Positions 30,489 to 38,475 of a stretch of DNA of 53,949 nucleotides are shown here, one piece after another (position 1 is the stretch's first letter; every line of letters begins with the position of its first letter). The stretch is from NCBI RefSeq assembly GCF_000331005.1, contig NZ_AEJB01000494.1, positions 1-53,949 on the forward strand. The letters are read 5' to 3'. The DNA comes from Streptomyces turgidiscabies Car8. GTDB taxonomy: Bacteria; Actinomycetota; Actinomycetes; Streptomycetales; Streptomycetaceae. A program made the translations under genes and the position numbers. The notes below the pieces were generated by a model that made no database searches, was not told the origin of the DNA, and worked only from the letters and a program-made list of their open reading frames with translations.

Positions 30489-32120
30489 TCAGAGCGGTCT
30501 GGCCGCTCCAGCCGCTCCAGCCACTCCGTCCAGCCCTTCCAGACGTTGCAGTAGTTCCCGCATCACCGCACGCGGCAGCGACGGGTTGCGGGCCGCCGCG
30601 TGTGCCACCGCCGGGTCGTCGTCGGCGAGCAGCTCCACGATGGCCGGGGGCGGGAGTGCCGGATGGCCGGCGGCCATGGATCTCGCCTGGTGGTCCGCCA
30701 GGCACGCGAGCAGGGCGTGCTGTGTCACGTGGCGGTGCCGGGCGATCTCGCGGAACGCCTTCTGGACCGGGGGTCGGTGGCGGGTCAGGTACTCCAGCAG
30801 CGCCCCGGGCGCGTCCGGGTTGGTCGCCACCTTGGCGAGGACCCGGACTCCGTGCCGGTCGACCATGGCACGCAGTTGTGCCTCGGAGAGGCCTGGGTGC
30901 GGGGCGATGGTCTTGAGCACCTTGGCGTCGGGGTCGGCGGCCAGCGCGTCGCGGATCCCGGCGGGCAGATCGCGTCGCCGGGCCACGAGCATCCGTACGG
31001 CCGCATCGGTCGAGCGGGCCAACTTCTCGACCTCGGCAGGAGACGCGGCCGCGATCCGTGGTGGTAGCTCGGCGCGGAGTTTCGTGGTCGCGGCCAGACG
31101 GACGAGCACGTCGAGCGGCACGTCGGGGTTGAGCGCGAGGCGGAATCGCACATCGGCCACCTCGTCCTCGGCCAGTGCGCGCATCAGGGCGTCGTCGATC
31201 ACCGGGTTCTCGGCGAGGTCGGCCCGAATGCCCGGGATCGGATCCACGGCGAGCCGTCGGCTCACCTCCTGGGGCAGGTGGGGCCGGCCGGGAAGAGCCC
31301 AGCGCAGGAACGTCGACGGATGGTCCGCGAAGGCGACCAGAGCTTCGATGGGCGTGGCCGGGTTCCGCAGGGCCGCATACCGGATGTCGTGCACGGCGGA
31401 CTCGTGGGAGCCGTCGCAGGAGGCGCCCGACGGCGGATCGCAGTCGGTGCGCTCGCAGTCCGGGTCGTGTGTGTACGGCGTCTGCTCACGGTCGCAGACC
31501 AGGCATCGTCGTGCGGGTGGCAGCCCCTTGCCGCTGATCAGCGCCGTCAGTACGGCCGGTGGCGTCGCCTCGTTCCAGGCCGTCCCCCGGCGGACCTCGG
31601 CATGCGGATGCGCCGCGAGCCTCGCGGCGACCTCCGGGGGCGCCTCCAGGGCGAGTTCGGCGACGACCCGCACGTCCGGGTCGACGGCGAGCGTCTCGAC
31701 CACGTCGGGCGGGAGGTCGGGGCAGGCGGCCAGTCGTTGCCGGCGCTCGGACACCGGGTCCGCCGCGAGGAGACGGGCCCACTCCGGGTCGCCGCGCCCC
31801 TCGTCGAGGAGCACGAGCGCGGTCTCCGGATCCGCTGCCGGATCGACGTCGGCGGCGGTCAGCCGACCCCCGCGGGCCAGCCGTACGCCGGTCTCGGGGA
31901 CGCGTGCGTACAGCGCGAGCGCCTGCGTATGTGTGAGGTCCTCTCGGTCCGCGAGGTCATCGGCGAAGTTACCGACCCAGTCGACGTGCGCGTCCACGTC
32001 GGCGTGCGCGTCCACGTCGGCGTGCGCGTCCACGTCGGCGTGCGCGATCTCGATCAGCCGGTCGACCAGTTCGGACGGCAGGGCGGTGTTCGCGGCGAGC
32101 CCGCACAGGACATGGTTCAC
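30489..32120 (-). CDS. leucine-rich-repeat-variant (LRV) family protein
   Basis: A 543-residue solenoid protein built from 20-30-residue units such as DPDVRVVAELALEAPPEVAA and NPDVPLDVLVRLAATTKLRA (Asn/Asp-Pro at the turn, paired helices), the pattern of LRV repeats. A cysteine cluster (CLVCDRE, DCERTDC, then another Cys) lies around residues 230-260; LRV proteins described in Azotobacter carry a 4Fe-4S cluster, so a metal site is possible. Residues about 26-47 consist of AHADVD repeats encoded by an 18-bp tandem repeat. Start GTG 32120 (VNHVLCGLAAN) is the first matching the family; no strong ribosome binding site. It ends next to the decayed mobile unit. Function unknown; probably a binding scaffold. 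Confidence 0.75.
   Translation of the reverse strand: MNHVLCGLAANTALPSELVDRLIEIAHADVDAHADVDAHADVDAHVDWVGNFADDLADREDLTHTQALALYARVPETGVRLARGGRLTAADVDPAADPETALVLLDEGRGDPEWARLLAADPVSERRQRLAACPDLPPDVVETLAVDPDVRVVAELALEAPPEVAARLAAHPHAEVRRGTAWNEATPPAVLTALISGKGLPPARRCLVCDREQTPYTHDPDCERTDCDPPSGASCDGSHESAVHDIRYAALRNPATPIEALVAFADHPSTFLRWALPGRPHLPQEVSRRLAVDPIPGIRADLAENPVIDDALMRALAEDEVADVRFRLALNPDVPLDVLVRLAATTKLRAELPPRIAAASPAEVEKLARSTDAAVRMLVARRRDLPAGIRDALAADPDAKVLKTIAPHPGLSEAQLRAMVDRHGVRVLAKVATNPDAPGALLEYLTRHRPPVQKAFREIARHRHVTQHALLACLADHQARSMAAGHPALPPPAIVELLADDDPAVAHAAARNPSLPRAVMRELLQRLEGLDGVAGAAGAARPL
31973..32044. repeat. 18-bp tandem repeat inside the LRV gene
   Basis: Three perfect copies of CGTCCACGTCGGCGTGCG at 31991-32044, preceded by a diverged fourth copy. 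On the coding strand it gives repeated Ala-His-Ala-Asp-Val-Asp. The unit is a multiple of three, so copy-number change would keep the frame. Confidence 0.85.
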
Positions 32121-32309
32121 AGGGGCAGTCTGGCCGCAACCCTGCCCGAGCCAAAGGCATTTACTCGGGTGCCTCGGTCGTCCGTCTGGACAATGTGCGG
32201 GGAATTTTGACACGGTGGTGCCGCCGGCCGGCATTCGAACGTATGACCGATCGCCTATCCGAAATCCGAGCCATGAGCCCCACACCCCCAGCCCCGAGGG
32301 AGCCCCGCC

Positions 32310-33257
32310 GTGCCGTCATCCCGCCCCGCACTCGCCCCCGAAGTCGCCGCCTTCTACCGCACCCAGAGCACCTTCTCCGACCCCGGCGACCTTGCCCGTC
32401 TGTACGCCGATCTCCCCTCCGACCCCGCTCAACTCGCCTGTACAGCACGTGACTTGATGATCCACCGGGTCGAGGGAGACCTGTTCCGGCACACGCACCC
32501 CGACGACCGGCTCCACCACGACGCCGACACCCGGTACCTCGACGACATCCTCCGGATCGTCATCGCGCGCGACGGCTCCCCGCTGACCCGGCGACGCGCG
32601 GCCGGGGACCGGTTCGTCGGCGTGTGCCGTGACTTCGCGCTGCTGCACTGCTCGTTGCTGCGGCACAGCGGCGTTCCCGCCCGGGTGCGGTGCGGGTTCG
32701 CCGACTACTTCGAGGCGGGCGGCTTCCACTACGACCACGTCGTCACCGAGTACTGGGACGACACGCGTGGCTGGCTCCTCGCCGACGCACAGCTCGCCGA
32801 TCCCGAGGTCACCGCCGCCTGGTACGTCGACTTCGACCCGATGGACGTACCGCGTGACCGTTTCCAGGTCGCGGGCCAAGCCTGGCGGGACATCCGGGCC
32901 GGTGACGCCGACCCCGCCACCTACGGGCTCCACCCCCCGGAGGAGGGACCGCTGCACGGCGAGTTCTTCGTGGCCGGCAACGTACGGCTCGACCTCGCCG
33001 CGCTGAACAAGGTGGAGACCCTGCTGTGGGACATCTGGGGGACGGAGGCCGGGGAGGACGGCCGGTCCATGACCGACCCCCTCCGCGAGCTGTACGACCG
33101 GGTGTCACTGGTCGTCGCCCCCGACTCTCCTGGTGACGTCTCCTTCGAGGCCGTCCGGCGGATCTTCGCCGAGGAGGACGGGGTGCGGACGCCGGCGACG
33201 GTGCTGCAGTTGTCCGAGTACAACCCGCCGCGTCACGTCACCCTCCGCCCCTTCTGA
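32310..33257 (+). CDS. transglutaminase-like superfamily protein
   Basis: A 315-residue cysteine-protease-fold protein. The catalytic triad can be placed: Cys in FVGVCRDFALLHCSLLRHSG (near residue 109), His in GGFHYDHVVTEYW (near 145), Asp in GWLLADAQLADP (near 159). The C-terminal 120 residues are unique to this subgroup. Transglutaminase-like proteins in bacteria are mostly peptidases or cross-linkers; the substrate is unknown. The GTG at 32310 follows GAGGGAGCCCCGCC. It is divergent from the LRV gene across 189 bases and converges on the PucR gene, with only three bases between stops. Confidence 0.82.
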   Translation: MPSSRPALAPEVAAFYRTQSTFSDPGDLARLYADLPSDPAQLACTARDLMIHRVEGDLFRHTHPDDRLHHDADTRYLDDILRIVIARDGSPLTRRRAAGDRFVGVCRDFALLHCSLLRHSGVPARVRCGFADYFEAGGFHYDHVVTEYWDDTRGWLLADAQLADPEVTAAWYVDFDPMDVPRDRFQVAGQAWRDIRAGDADPATYGLHPPEEGPLHGEFFVAGNVRLDLAALNKVETLLWDIWGTEAGEDGRSMTDPLRELYDRVSLVVAPDSPGDVSFEAVRRIFAEEDGVRTPATVLQLSEYNPPRHVTLRPF

Positions 33258-33260
33258 CGC

Positions 33261-34595
33261 CTACGCGACCGTCCGCAGGGCCGTCATTCCCACCCTCGCG
33301 CCCGCCGTCCCGCGGACCACCCGCCACGCGCAGGTCGCCGTCAGCAGCTCGCCCAGCAGGTCCGGGTCGTCGATCTCCAGGCCCAGGAGGGACTCGATGC
33401 GTTCGAGGCGCTGGTAGAGGGACTGGCGGCCGATGTGCAGGAGGCTCGCCGTGCGCGTGGGTGAGCAGCCGTTGCGCAGATGGACCTCCAGGGTGCGGAC
33501 CAGGTCGCTGGGGTGGGCCGCCTCCCACGCCAGGAGGGGGCCCAGTGCGTGCTGGACCAGACGGCTCAGGCGGTCGTGGTTGGCGTCGACGCCGCCTCGG
33601 GTCAGTTCCCGTTCGAGGGCGAGGGCGCGGGAGGACGTCACCAGCGGGCCCTGCGGCGCGTTCGGCTCCGGTGGCGGCACCGTCAGTGCCAGTTCCAGGG
33701 TCGTACGGGCCGCACGCAAGGTCTCGCTCCAGCGCAGCCAGCCGCTGCCGACGTCGACGGCGTGACCAACGGCGACGGTGACGCCGGGGACGGTTGCGGC
33801 GAGGCCGGGGGTGGCTGCCGTACGGAAGGCGTCCTGCACCGCCCGTACCGGGTCCCGCACCGGCTTCGCCCCAGACCCCGGCAGGACCGCGACCAGGGCG
33901 AGCACGTCCCCCGGGAAGGCGGCCCGCAGTACCGCACCGCCGAGGATGCGCGCCGCCCGGTCCACCGTGCCGACGTCCCGCGTGCCGTGCACGGAGACGC
34001 CGATCAGCCGGGCGCCGGGGCCGGGGTGGAAGCCGGCCAGGGCGGCGCGGGCCTCGACCTCGGGCTGGTTGAGGGCCTGACCGTCGGCGAGGTCGGCGAG
34101 CAGGGCGGCGGTGTGGTCGTCGCCCCAGGGCCGGACCACCGTACGGCCGGACAGGCTCCGGGCGACGATCGCGCGGTTGGCGGCCTCGGTGATGCGTACG
34201 AAGGGGACGACCCGGCGCAGGGCGAGCAGGGGCAGGCCCAGGCGGCGGGCCTCGTCCGTCACCTCGGGCGGCATGACGGGGAGCGAGCGGCCGATCTCCA
34301 CGGCCAGGCCCGCCGCGCCCCGGGCGGTCAGCTCACGGACGTACCGGCGCCGTACCTCCTCGTCGGCGTCGACGAGACCGAAGCCGTTGGTCAGCAGCAG
34401 CTCGCCGCCGTCGAGGAAGTTCGCCCCCTCGTAGACCTCGCTGATGGGGGTCCCCCCACTTCGAGCGCAGCCGAGAAGAAGGGGGAGGACCCAGCGCACC
34501 GGGCGGTCCAACGCGGCCTCGCCGGTGAGCAGTTCGGGCTCGGCCGCGCGGACCGGGTCGAGGGCCATGACTTCACGGAGGGTGAGTGCGGACAC
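33261..34595 (-). CDS. PucR-family transcriptional regulator
   Basis: A 444-residue regulator. The N-terminal PucR domain is seen as LTLREVMALDPVRAAEPELL, then FLDGGELLLTNGFGL. The C-terminal HTH_30 domain is LVRTLEVHLRNGCSPTRTAS, LLHIGRQSLYQRLERIESLLG. PucR-type proteins control purine and related catabolic genes. The GTG at 34595 follows GGGAGGCACCC. Within the conserved RWV-xx-SEV stretch there is an in-frame insertion of 14 codons (34446-34487) that forms a DNA hairpin and looks like a mobile intergenic repeat. The neighbouring divergent deaminase and dioxygenase genes are its probable targets. Confidence 0.87.
   Translation of the reverse strand: MSALTLREVMALDPVRAAEPELLTGEAALDRPVRWVLPLLLGCARSGGTPISEVYEGANFLDGGELLLTNGFGLVDADEEVRRRYVRELTARGAAGLAVEIGRSLPVMPPEVTDEARRLGLPLLALRRVVPFVRITEAANRAIVARSLSGRTVVRPWGDDHTAALLADLADGQALNQPEVEARAALAGFHPGPGARLIGVSVHGTRDVGTVDRAARILGGAVLRAAFPGDVLALVAVLPGSGAKPVRDPVRAVQDAFRTAATPGLAATVPGVTVAVGHAVDVGSGWLRWSETLRAARTTLELALTVPPPEPNAPQGPLVTSSRALALERELTRGGVDANHDRLSRLVQHALGPLLAWEAAHPSDLVRTLEVHLRNGCSPTRTASLLHIGRQSLYQRLERIESLLGLEIDDPDLLGELLTATCAWRVVRGTAGARVGMTALRTVA
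34446..34487. repeat. hairpin repeat inserted in frame within the PucR gene
   Basis: Forty-two bases with inverted ends (GGTCCCCCC near one end, GGGGGAGGACC at the other). They encode LPLLLGCARSGGTP in the middle of a motif that in other PucR proteins runs directly from RWV to SEV. From memory, sequences of this GGGGGACCCC type recur between Streptomyces genes. Confidence 0.6.
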
Positions 34596-34695
34596 GGGTG
34601 CCTCCCAAGGCGCTGACACTTCGTCCTGCTGCGGGATGCCCGGAGAGTACTTTCCGCACGTTGCCCCGGTGTTTCCGTCGAAGGAGAGTGAACCC

Positions 34696-35163
34696 ATGGA
34701 TCAGGGAGACCAGCTGGATCAGGCACAGGTACAGGCGTGGCTCGCCGTCGCCGTCGAGGAAGCCCGTGCCGGGCTCGCCGAGGGCGGGATCCCGATCGGT
34801 GCCGCGCTCTACGGGGCCGACGGCACGCTGCTCGGGCGTGGGCACAACCGGCGCGTTCAGGACGGCGACCCCTCGGCGCACGGTGAGACGGCCGCGTTCC
34901 GGAACGCGGGACGGCAGCGCTCGTACCGTGGGACGACCATGGTCACCACGCTCTCGCCCTGCTGGTACTGCTCCGGTCTTGTGCGGCAGTTCGGTATCTC
35001 CCGGGTGATCGTGGGAGAGGCCGTCACCTTTCACGGCGGCCACGACTGGCTCGCCGAGCACGGCGTCGAGATCGTGCTGCTCGACGATCCCGAGTGCGTC
35101 GCCCTGATGCGCGACTTCGTCAACAACAATCCCGCACTGTGGAATGAGGACATCGGTGAGTAG
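34696..35163 (+). CDS. cytosine/nucleoside deaminase (yeast Fcy1-like)
   Basis: A 155-residue zinc deaminase. Zinc and catalytic residues are in HGETAAFRNAG (HxE, near residue 60) and SPCWYCSG (PCxxC, near 92). The end WNEDIGE closely resembles the C-terminus of yeast cytosine deaminase Fcy1, which is involved in substrate closure, so cytosine to uracil is the likely reaction. Length agrees with Fcy1 (158). The ATG at 34696 follows AAGGAGAGTGAACCC. Its stop overlaps the next gene. It is divergent from the PucR regulator, fitting control of a base-salvage or catabolic operon. Confidence 0.85.
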   Translation: MDQGDQLDQAQVQAWLAVAVEEARAGLAEGGIPIGAALYGADGTLLGRGHNRRVQDGDPSAHGETAAFRNAGRQRSYRGTTMVTTLSPCWYCSGLVRQFGISRVIVGEAVTFHGGHDWLAEHGVEIVLLDDPECVALMRDFVNNNPALWNEDIGE

Positions 35164-36166
35164 CTCCACGTCGGCCAGTAGCCCCACACCGGCACAGACC
35201 CCCGCCGCCCCCCGTATCCCGACCGTCGATCTGCGGCCCTGGCTGTCCGGTGACGCGGCGGTACGCGAGGAGATCGCCCGTACGGTCGACGAGGCCCTCC
35301 AGACCGCCGGATTCCTGCTGGTCACCGGGCACGGCGTCGACCCCGCCCTGCGCGCCGGTATCCGGGAGGCGGCCCGCGCCTTCTTCGCGCTGCCCGCCGA
35401 GGTGAAGGAGCCGTACTCGGTGAAGGTCGGCGGGCGGGGGTGGCTGGGGCCCGGTGCCGAGGCCAACGGGTACTCGGAGGGGACCGAGACCCCGCCGGAC
35501 CTGAAGGAGTCGCTGTCCTTCGCCACGCACGAGCCGTTCGACGACCCGGCCGTCAACACCGAGTGGTACGCCCCCAACGTGTGGCCCGCCGAGGCGCCGG
35601 GGCTGCGGACGCTGTGCGAGGAGTATCTGCGGCGGATGGGCGAGCTGGAGAAGGAGTTGCTCACCCTCCTCGGGTCGGCGCTCGGGCTCGAACCCGACTT
35701 CTTCTCCCGGCACATGGACCATCCGACGTACGGCTTCAACATCAACTGGTATCCGGGGGTCGAGGTCGTCGGCGAGCCGGAGCCCGGGCAGTTCCGGATC
35801 GGGCCGCACACCGACTTCGGGACCGTCACCATCCTCGACCGGCAGGCCGGGAAGGGCGGGCTGCAGGTCTACACGGACGAGGGCGGCTGGGAGGACGCGC
35901 CCTTCGACCCCGAGGCGTTCACCATCAACATCGGTGACCTGATGGCCCGTTGGACCGGCGACCGCTGGCGGTCGGGCCGGCACCGGGTGCTGCCGCCCCC
36001 GGCCGACTCGCCCGCCGAGGAGCTGATGTCCCTCGTCTACTTCGGCGAGTGCACCCCGGGCACGATCGTCGAGTCGGTGCCCGCGCCGGTGGGCCGGGTC
36101 GCGTACGAGGCCTTCGACTCGCACGTCTATCTGCGGGGCCAGCTGGACTCGATCACGGTCGACTGA
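35156..36166 (+). CDS. isopenicillin N synthase-family Fe(II)/2-oxoglutarate dioxygenase
   Basis: A 336-residue dioxygenase with the DIOX_N start (IPTVDLRPWLSGD, AGFLLVTGHGV) and the jelly-roll core. Iron ligands: His and Asp of GPHTDFGTVT, distal His of SGRHRVLPP; the 2-oxoglutarate Arg lies shortly after in that core. The GTG at 35156 has GAGG six bases upstream and overlaps the deaminase stop by 8 bases; an ATG at 35144 is possible but without a good site. Co-transcription with a cytosine deaminase under a PucR regulator suggests oxidation of a pyrimidine or purine base or nucleoside. This is inference; the family also oxidises many secondary metabolites. Confidence 0.85.
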   Translation: MSSSTSASSPTPAQTPAAPRIPTVDLRPWLSGDAAVREEIARTVDEALQTAGFLLVTGHGVDPALRAGIREAARAFFALPAEVKEPYSVKVGGRGWLGPGAEANGYSEGTETPPDLKESLSFATHEPFDDPAVNTEWYAPNVWPAEAPGLRTLCEEYLRRMGELEKELLTLLGSALGLEPDFFSRHMDHPTYGFNINWYPGVEVVGEPEPGQFRIGPHTDFGTVTILDRQAGKGGLQVYTDEGGWEDAPFDPEAFTINIGDLMARWTGDRWRSGRHRVLPPPADSPAEELMSLVYFGECTPGTIVESVPAPVGRVAYEAFDSHVYLRGQLDSITVD

Positions 36167-36217
36167 GCCGCCCAGGAAGACGCAGGGAAGACGTACAGAG
36201 GAGACGTGCAAAGTTGA

Positions 36218-36308
36218 GCATCGGACCGATAATTTCGTAACACAACGGACATGCAGTGATCTGGTCCGATGCAACTCCCTCTTCCTACACTGGTGTTGCA
36301 GTACTGCA
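36218..36308. promoter_or_regulatory. inverted repeats upstream of the NTPase gene
   Basis: Perfect 10-bp inverted repeat GCATCGGACC (36218-36227) and GGTCCGATGC (36263-36272) with a 35-base spacer. A perfect 12-bp palindrome TGCAGTACTGCA follows at 36297-36308, 40 bases before the GTG of the NTPase gene. The first could be a terminator-type stem or a looped operator; the second is a good operator candidate. Confidence 0.5.
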
Positions 36309-36348
36309 CAGCACACTGAACGCGGTAGGCCCCAGGGGGAGGGATGCG

Positions 36349-38475
36349 GTGCTCAGACGGCTGCACGGACGCGGGGCGCTCTTCGACACCGAACCGCCGG
36401 GGCTCGCGCCCCGGCTCGTCGGGCTGAGACCGCATCATCACATCGCCGCTCCACTGGAGCATCCGCACGAACCGCCGTTCGTGGTGCTCACCGCCGGGCG
36501 CGGACTCGGCAAGAGCGCGGTCCTCGGCGAGCTGCGCGCCGCCTACCAGGGGCACACCCCGGTCGCGCTGATCGACTGCGAGGACCCGCAGTTCACCCGG
36601 TCGCCCGAACGGCACCCCGCACAGGCGTGGTCGCCGCTCACGCAGGCGCTCCTCGTCATCGCCGAACAGCTCGCCGAACCGGTCACCGGCGCCCGGCGCC
36701 TCGCCTTCCCACGGCTGATGTCGGGCCTGATCGCGGTGGCCGCCGGCGGCTGGGGCGACGCCGACCGCGAGCGCATCCGCTGGGAGGTCCAGCGGATGCT
36801 GCTGCTCAACGAGAGCGGCTCGTGGTTCACCGGGTTCGCCGCGCGCTGGGCGGGCCGGGTGGTCTCGAAGGCGGTCGCGGCGGCCATCAGCGACGACCCG
36901 CTGGTCTCCGCGGTCATCGAAGCCACCCTGGAAGCGATGACGGAACGTTCCGCGAGCACCCGCCAGCGCAGGGCGTCCACCTGGTACCGCGCGTATCCGA
37001 ACGCCGGTGACCGTGCCGAACTCGGACTGCGCCTGCTCTCCGACCACTTCAGGGCCGGCGGCACCTCGCGCGAGCACGCCGAGCGCTATCTCGTACGGGC
37101 CCTGCTCGCCGACCTCACCGACGCCTACGCCGGGGTACGGGCCCATCTGCAGCGCCTGGGCCGCCCGCTCGTCCTGGTCGACAACGCGCAGGGCTCGCCG
37201 GGGCGTGAGCTCATCGAGCAGGTACTGCGCGACCGGGCCGACGGCATCACCGACCAGGTCGCGTTCGTCGCCGCGCTGCGCGGCAGCGGCCAGTCCGCGC
37301 TGCGCAACGCGGTACGCCGGGACCTGCGTGAGACCGCCCAGCGCACCCGCTGGACACCGGGCGACGCCGTGTCCTCCCGGGCCCTGCTGGTGTCGCTGCC
37401 GCCGCTGACCTCCGACGACACGCTGCACATCGTCGACGCGGTCTGTACGGGCACGGCGGTCCCCGTCCCCGCCGAACTCCCGCCCGCCACACACCGGTTG
37501 ACGTGCGGGAATCCGCTGGGCATCGCCCTGCTCGCCGAGTCGGCCCGGCAGAACCTGCCCCAACTGCCGCCCACCGCCCCCTTCGGCGCCCTGCTCACCG
37601 CCGAACTCGTCCTGCACGAGGACCGCGAGGGCCGTCCCGCCTACCGCGAACTCCTCGACCGGCTCGTCCCCGCCGACCGGATCGACGAACTGACCGTGCT
37701 GGCCGCCGCCCACGACCACGACTCCGCCTGCGCGCTCGCCGCCTCCCAACTCCCGGACGACTTCGGCCCGTCGAGCGTCCGCGCGCTGGAGACCCGGCTC
37801 GTGACGGAGGGACTGCCCGCCGTCCCCGGCCAGTTCGTCGGCGACGCCTTCGTCCGCACCCTGCTCCTGCTGCGCCTGCACCACCGGCACTCCGACCACG
37901 GCAAGTGGCGGGACGTCCACGAGACCCTCATCCAGCACTACGAGGGACCCGAACCGTCGAGGGCCCGCTACCGACTCCACCACGAACTCGCCCTCGGGGA
38001 CACCGGACCGGCGGTCGCGTATCTGCGCGACACCTTCCACACCCTCGACACCGGCACCTGGCTCGACACGCTGCTGTTCGTCGCGTCCGCGCCCTACTTC
38101 CACGCCCACGACGCCGAGGGCCACGACTTCGTCGGCGGCGACCACCAGCGCGCCCGCATCGCCTTCGGCCACACCGACGCCGAGCAACGGCCGCCGGACG
38201 CCGTGGACGCCGTACTGCATCTGCGGGTACGCCGACTCCTGCACGCTGTCTGGCAGTTGACCGATCCGCTGGTGCTGCCCGACCGGAAACTGTGCGACCG
38301 GCTGCGCTACGAGCTGGAGCAGCTGTCCAACGACCCGCGCGCGAGCAACGCGCTGCTGTGGCAGGCCTCGCAGGAGTGGCCCGAGGCGGCGCTCGCCGGC
38401 CGACCGCTGCGCACCCCGGGCGACGAGGACGCCGACGACGACCGGACCCGGAACCGCAACGACGGAGGCGCGTGA
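36349..38475 (+). CDS. large P-loop NTPase, operon partner of a binding protein
   Basis: A 708-residue ATPase without a named family. Walker A is VLTAGRGLGKSAVLGELRAA near residue 50, and LVLVDNAQGSPGRELIEQVL near 270 may be the Walker B strand. A 200-residue helical region lies between them and a helical C-terminal half follows, resembling STAND or AAA-type switch ATPases but lacking recognisable repeats. The GTG at 36349 (VLRRLHGRG) follows GGGAGGGATGCG; a GTG at 36256 has no ribosome binding site. Its TGA overlaps the start of the binding-protein gene as TGATG, so the two are made together. A sensor-switch pair is a reasonable guess, not shown. Confidence 0.72.
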   Translation: MLRRLHGRGALFDTEPPGLAPRLVGLRPHHHIAAPLEHPHEPPFVVLTAGRGLGKSAVLGELRAAYQGHTPVALIDCEDPQFTRSPERHPAQAWSPLTQALLVIAEQLAEPVTGARRLAFPRLMSGLIAVAAGGWGDADRERIRWEVQRMLLLNESGSWFTGFAARWAGRVVSKAVAAAISDDPLVSAVIEATLEAMTERSASTRQRRASTWYRAYPNAGDRAELGLRLLSDHFRAGGTSREHAERYLVRALLADLTDAYAGVRAHLQRLGRPLVLVDNAQGSPGRELIEQVLRDRADGITDQVAFVAALRGSGQSALRNAVRRDLRETAQRTRWTPGDAVSSRALLVSLPPLTSDDTLHIVDAVCTGTAVPVPAELPPATHRLTCGNPLGIALLAESARQNLPQLPPTAPFGALLTAELVLHEDREGRPAYRELLDRLVPADRIDELTVLAAAHDHDSACALAASQLPDDFGPSSVRALETRLVTEGLPAVPGQFVGDAFVRTLLLLRLHHRHSDHGKWRDVHETLIQHYEGPEPSRARYRLHHELALGDTGPAVAYLRDTFHTLDTGTWLDTLLFVASAPYFHAHDAEGHDFVGGDHQRARIAFGHTDAEQRPPDAVDAVLHLRVRRLLHAVWQLTDPLVLPDRKLCDRLRYELEQLSNDPRASNALLWQASQEWPEAALAGRPLRTPGDEDADDDRTRNRNDGGA

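Noticed and set aside
30171..32457. Long plus-strand frame across the LRV gene
   Set aside because: Ser/Arg-rich translation in antisense to a clear solenoid protein; only its first 180 bases hold meaning, as a transposase remnant.
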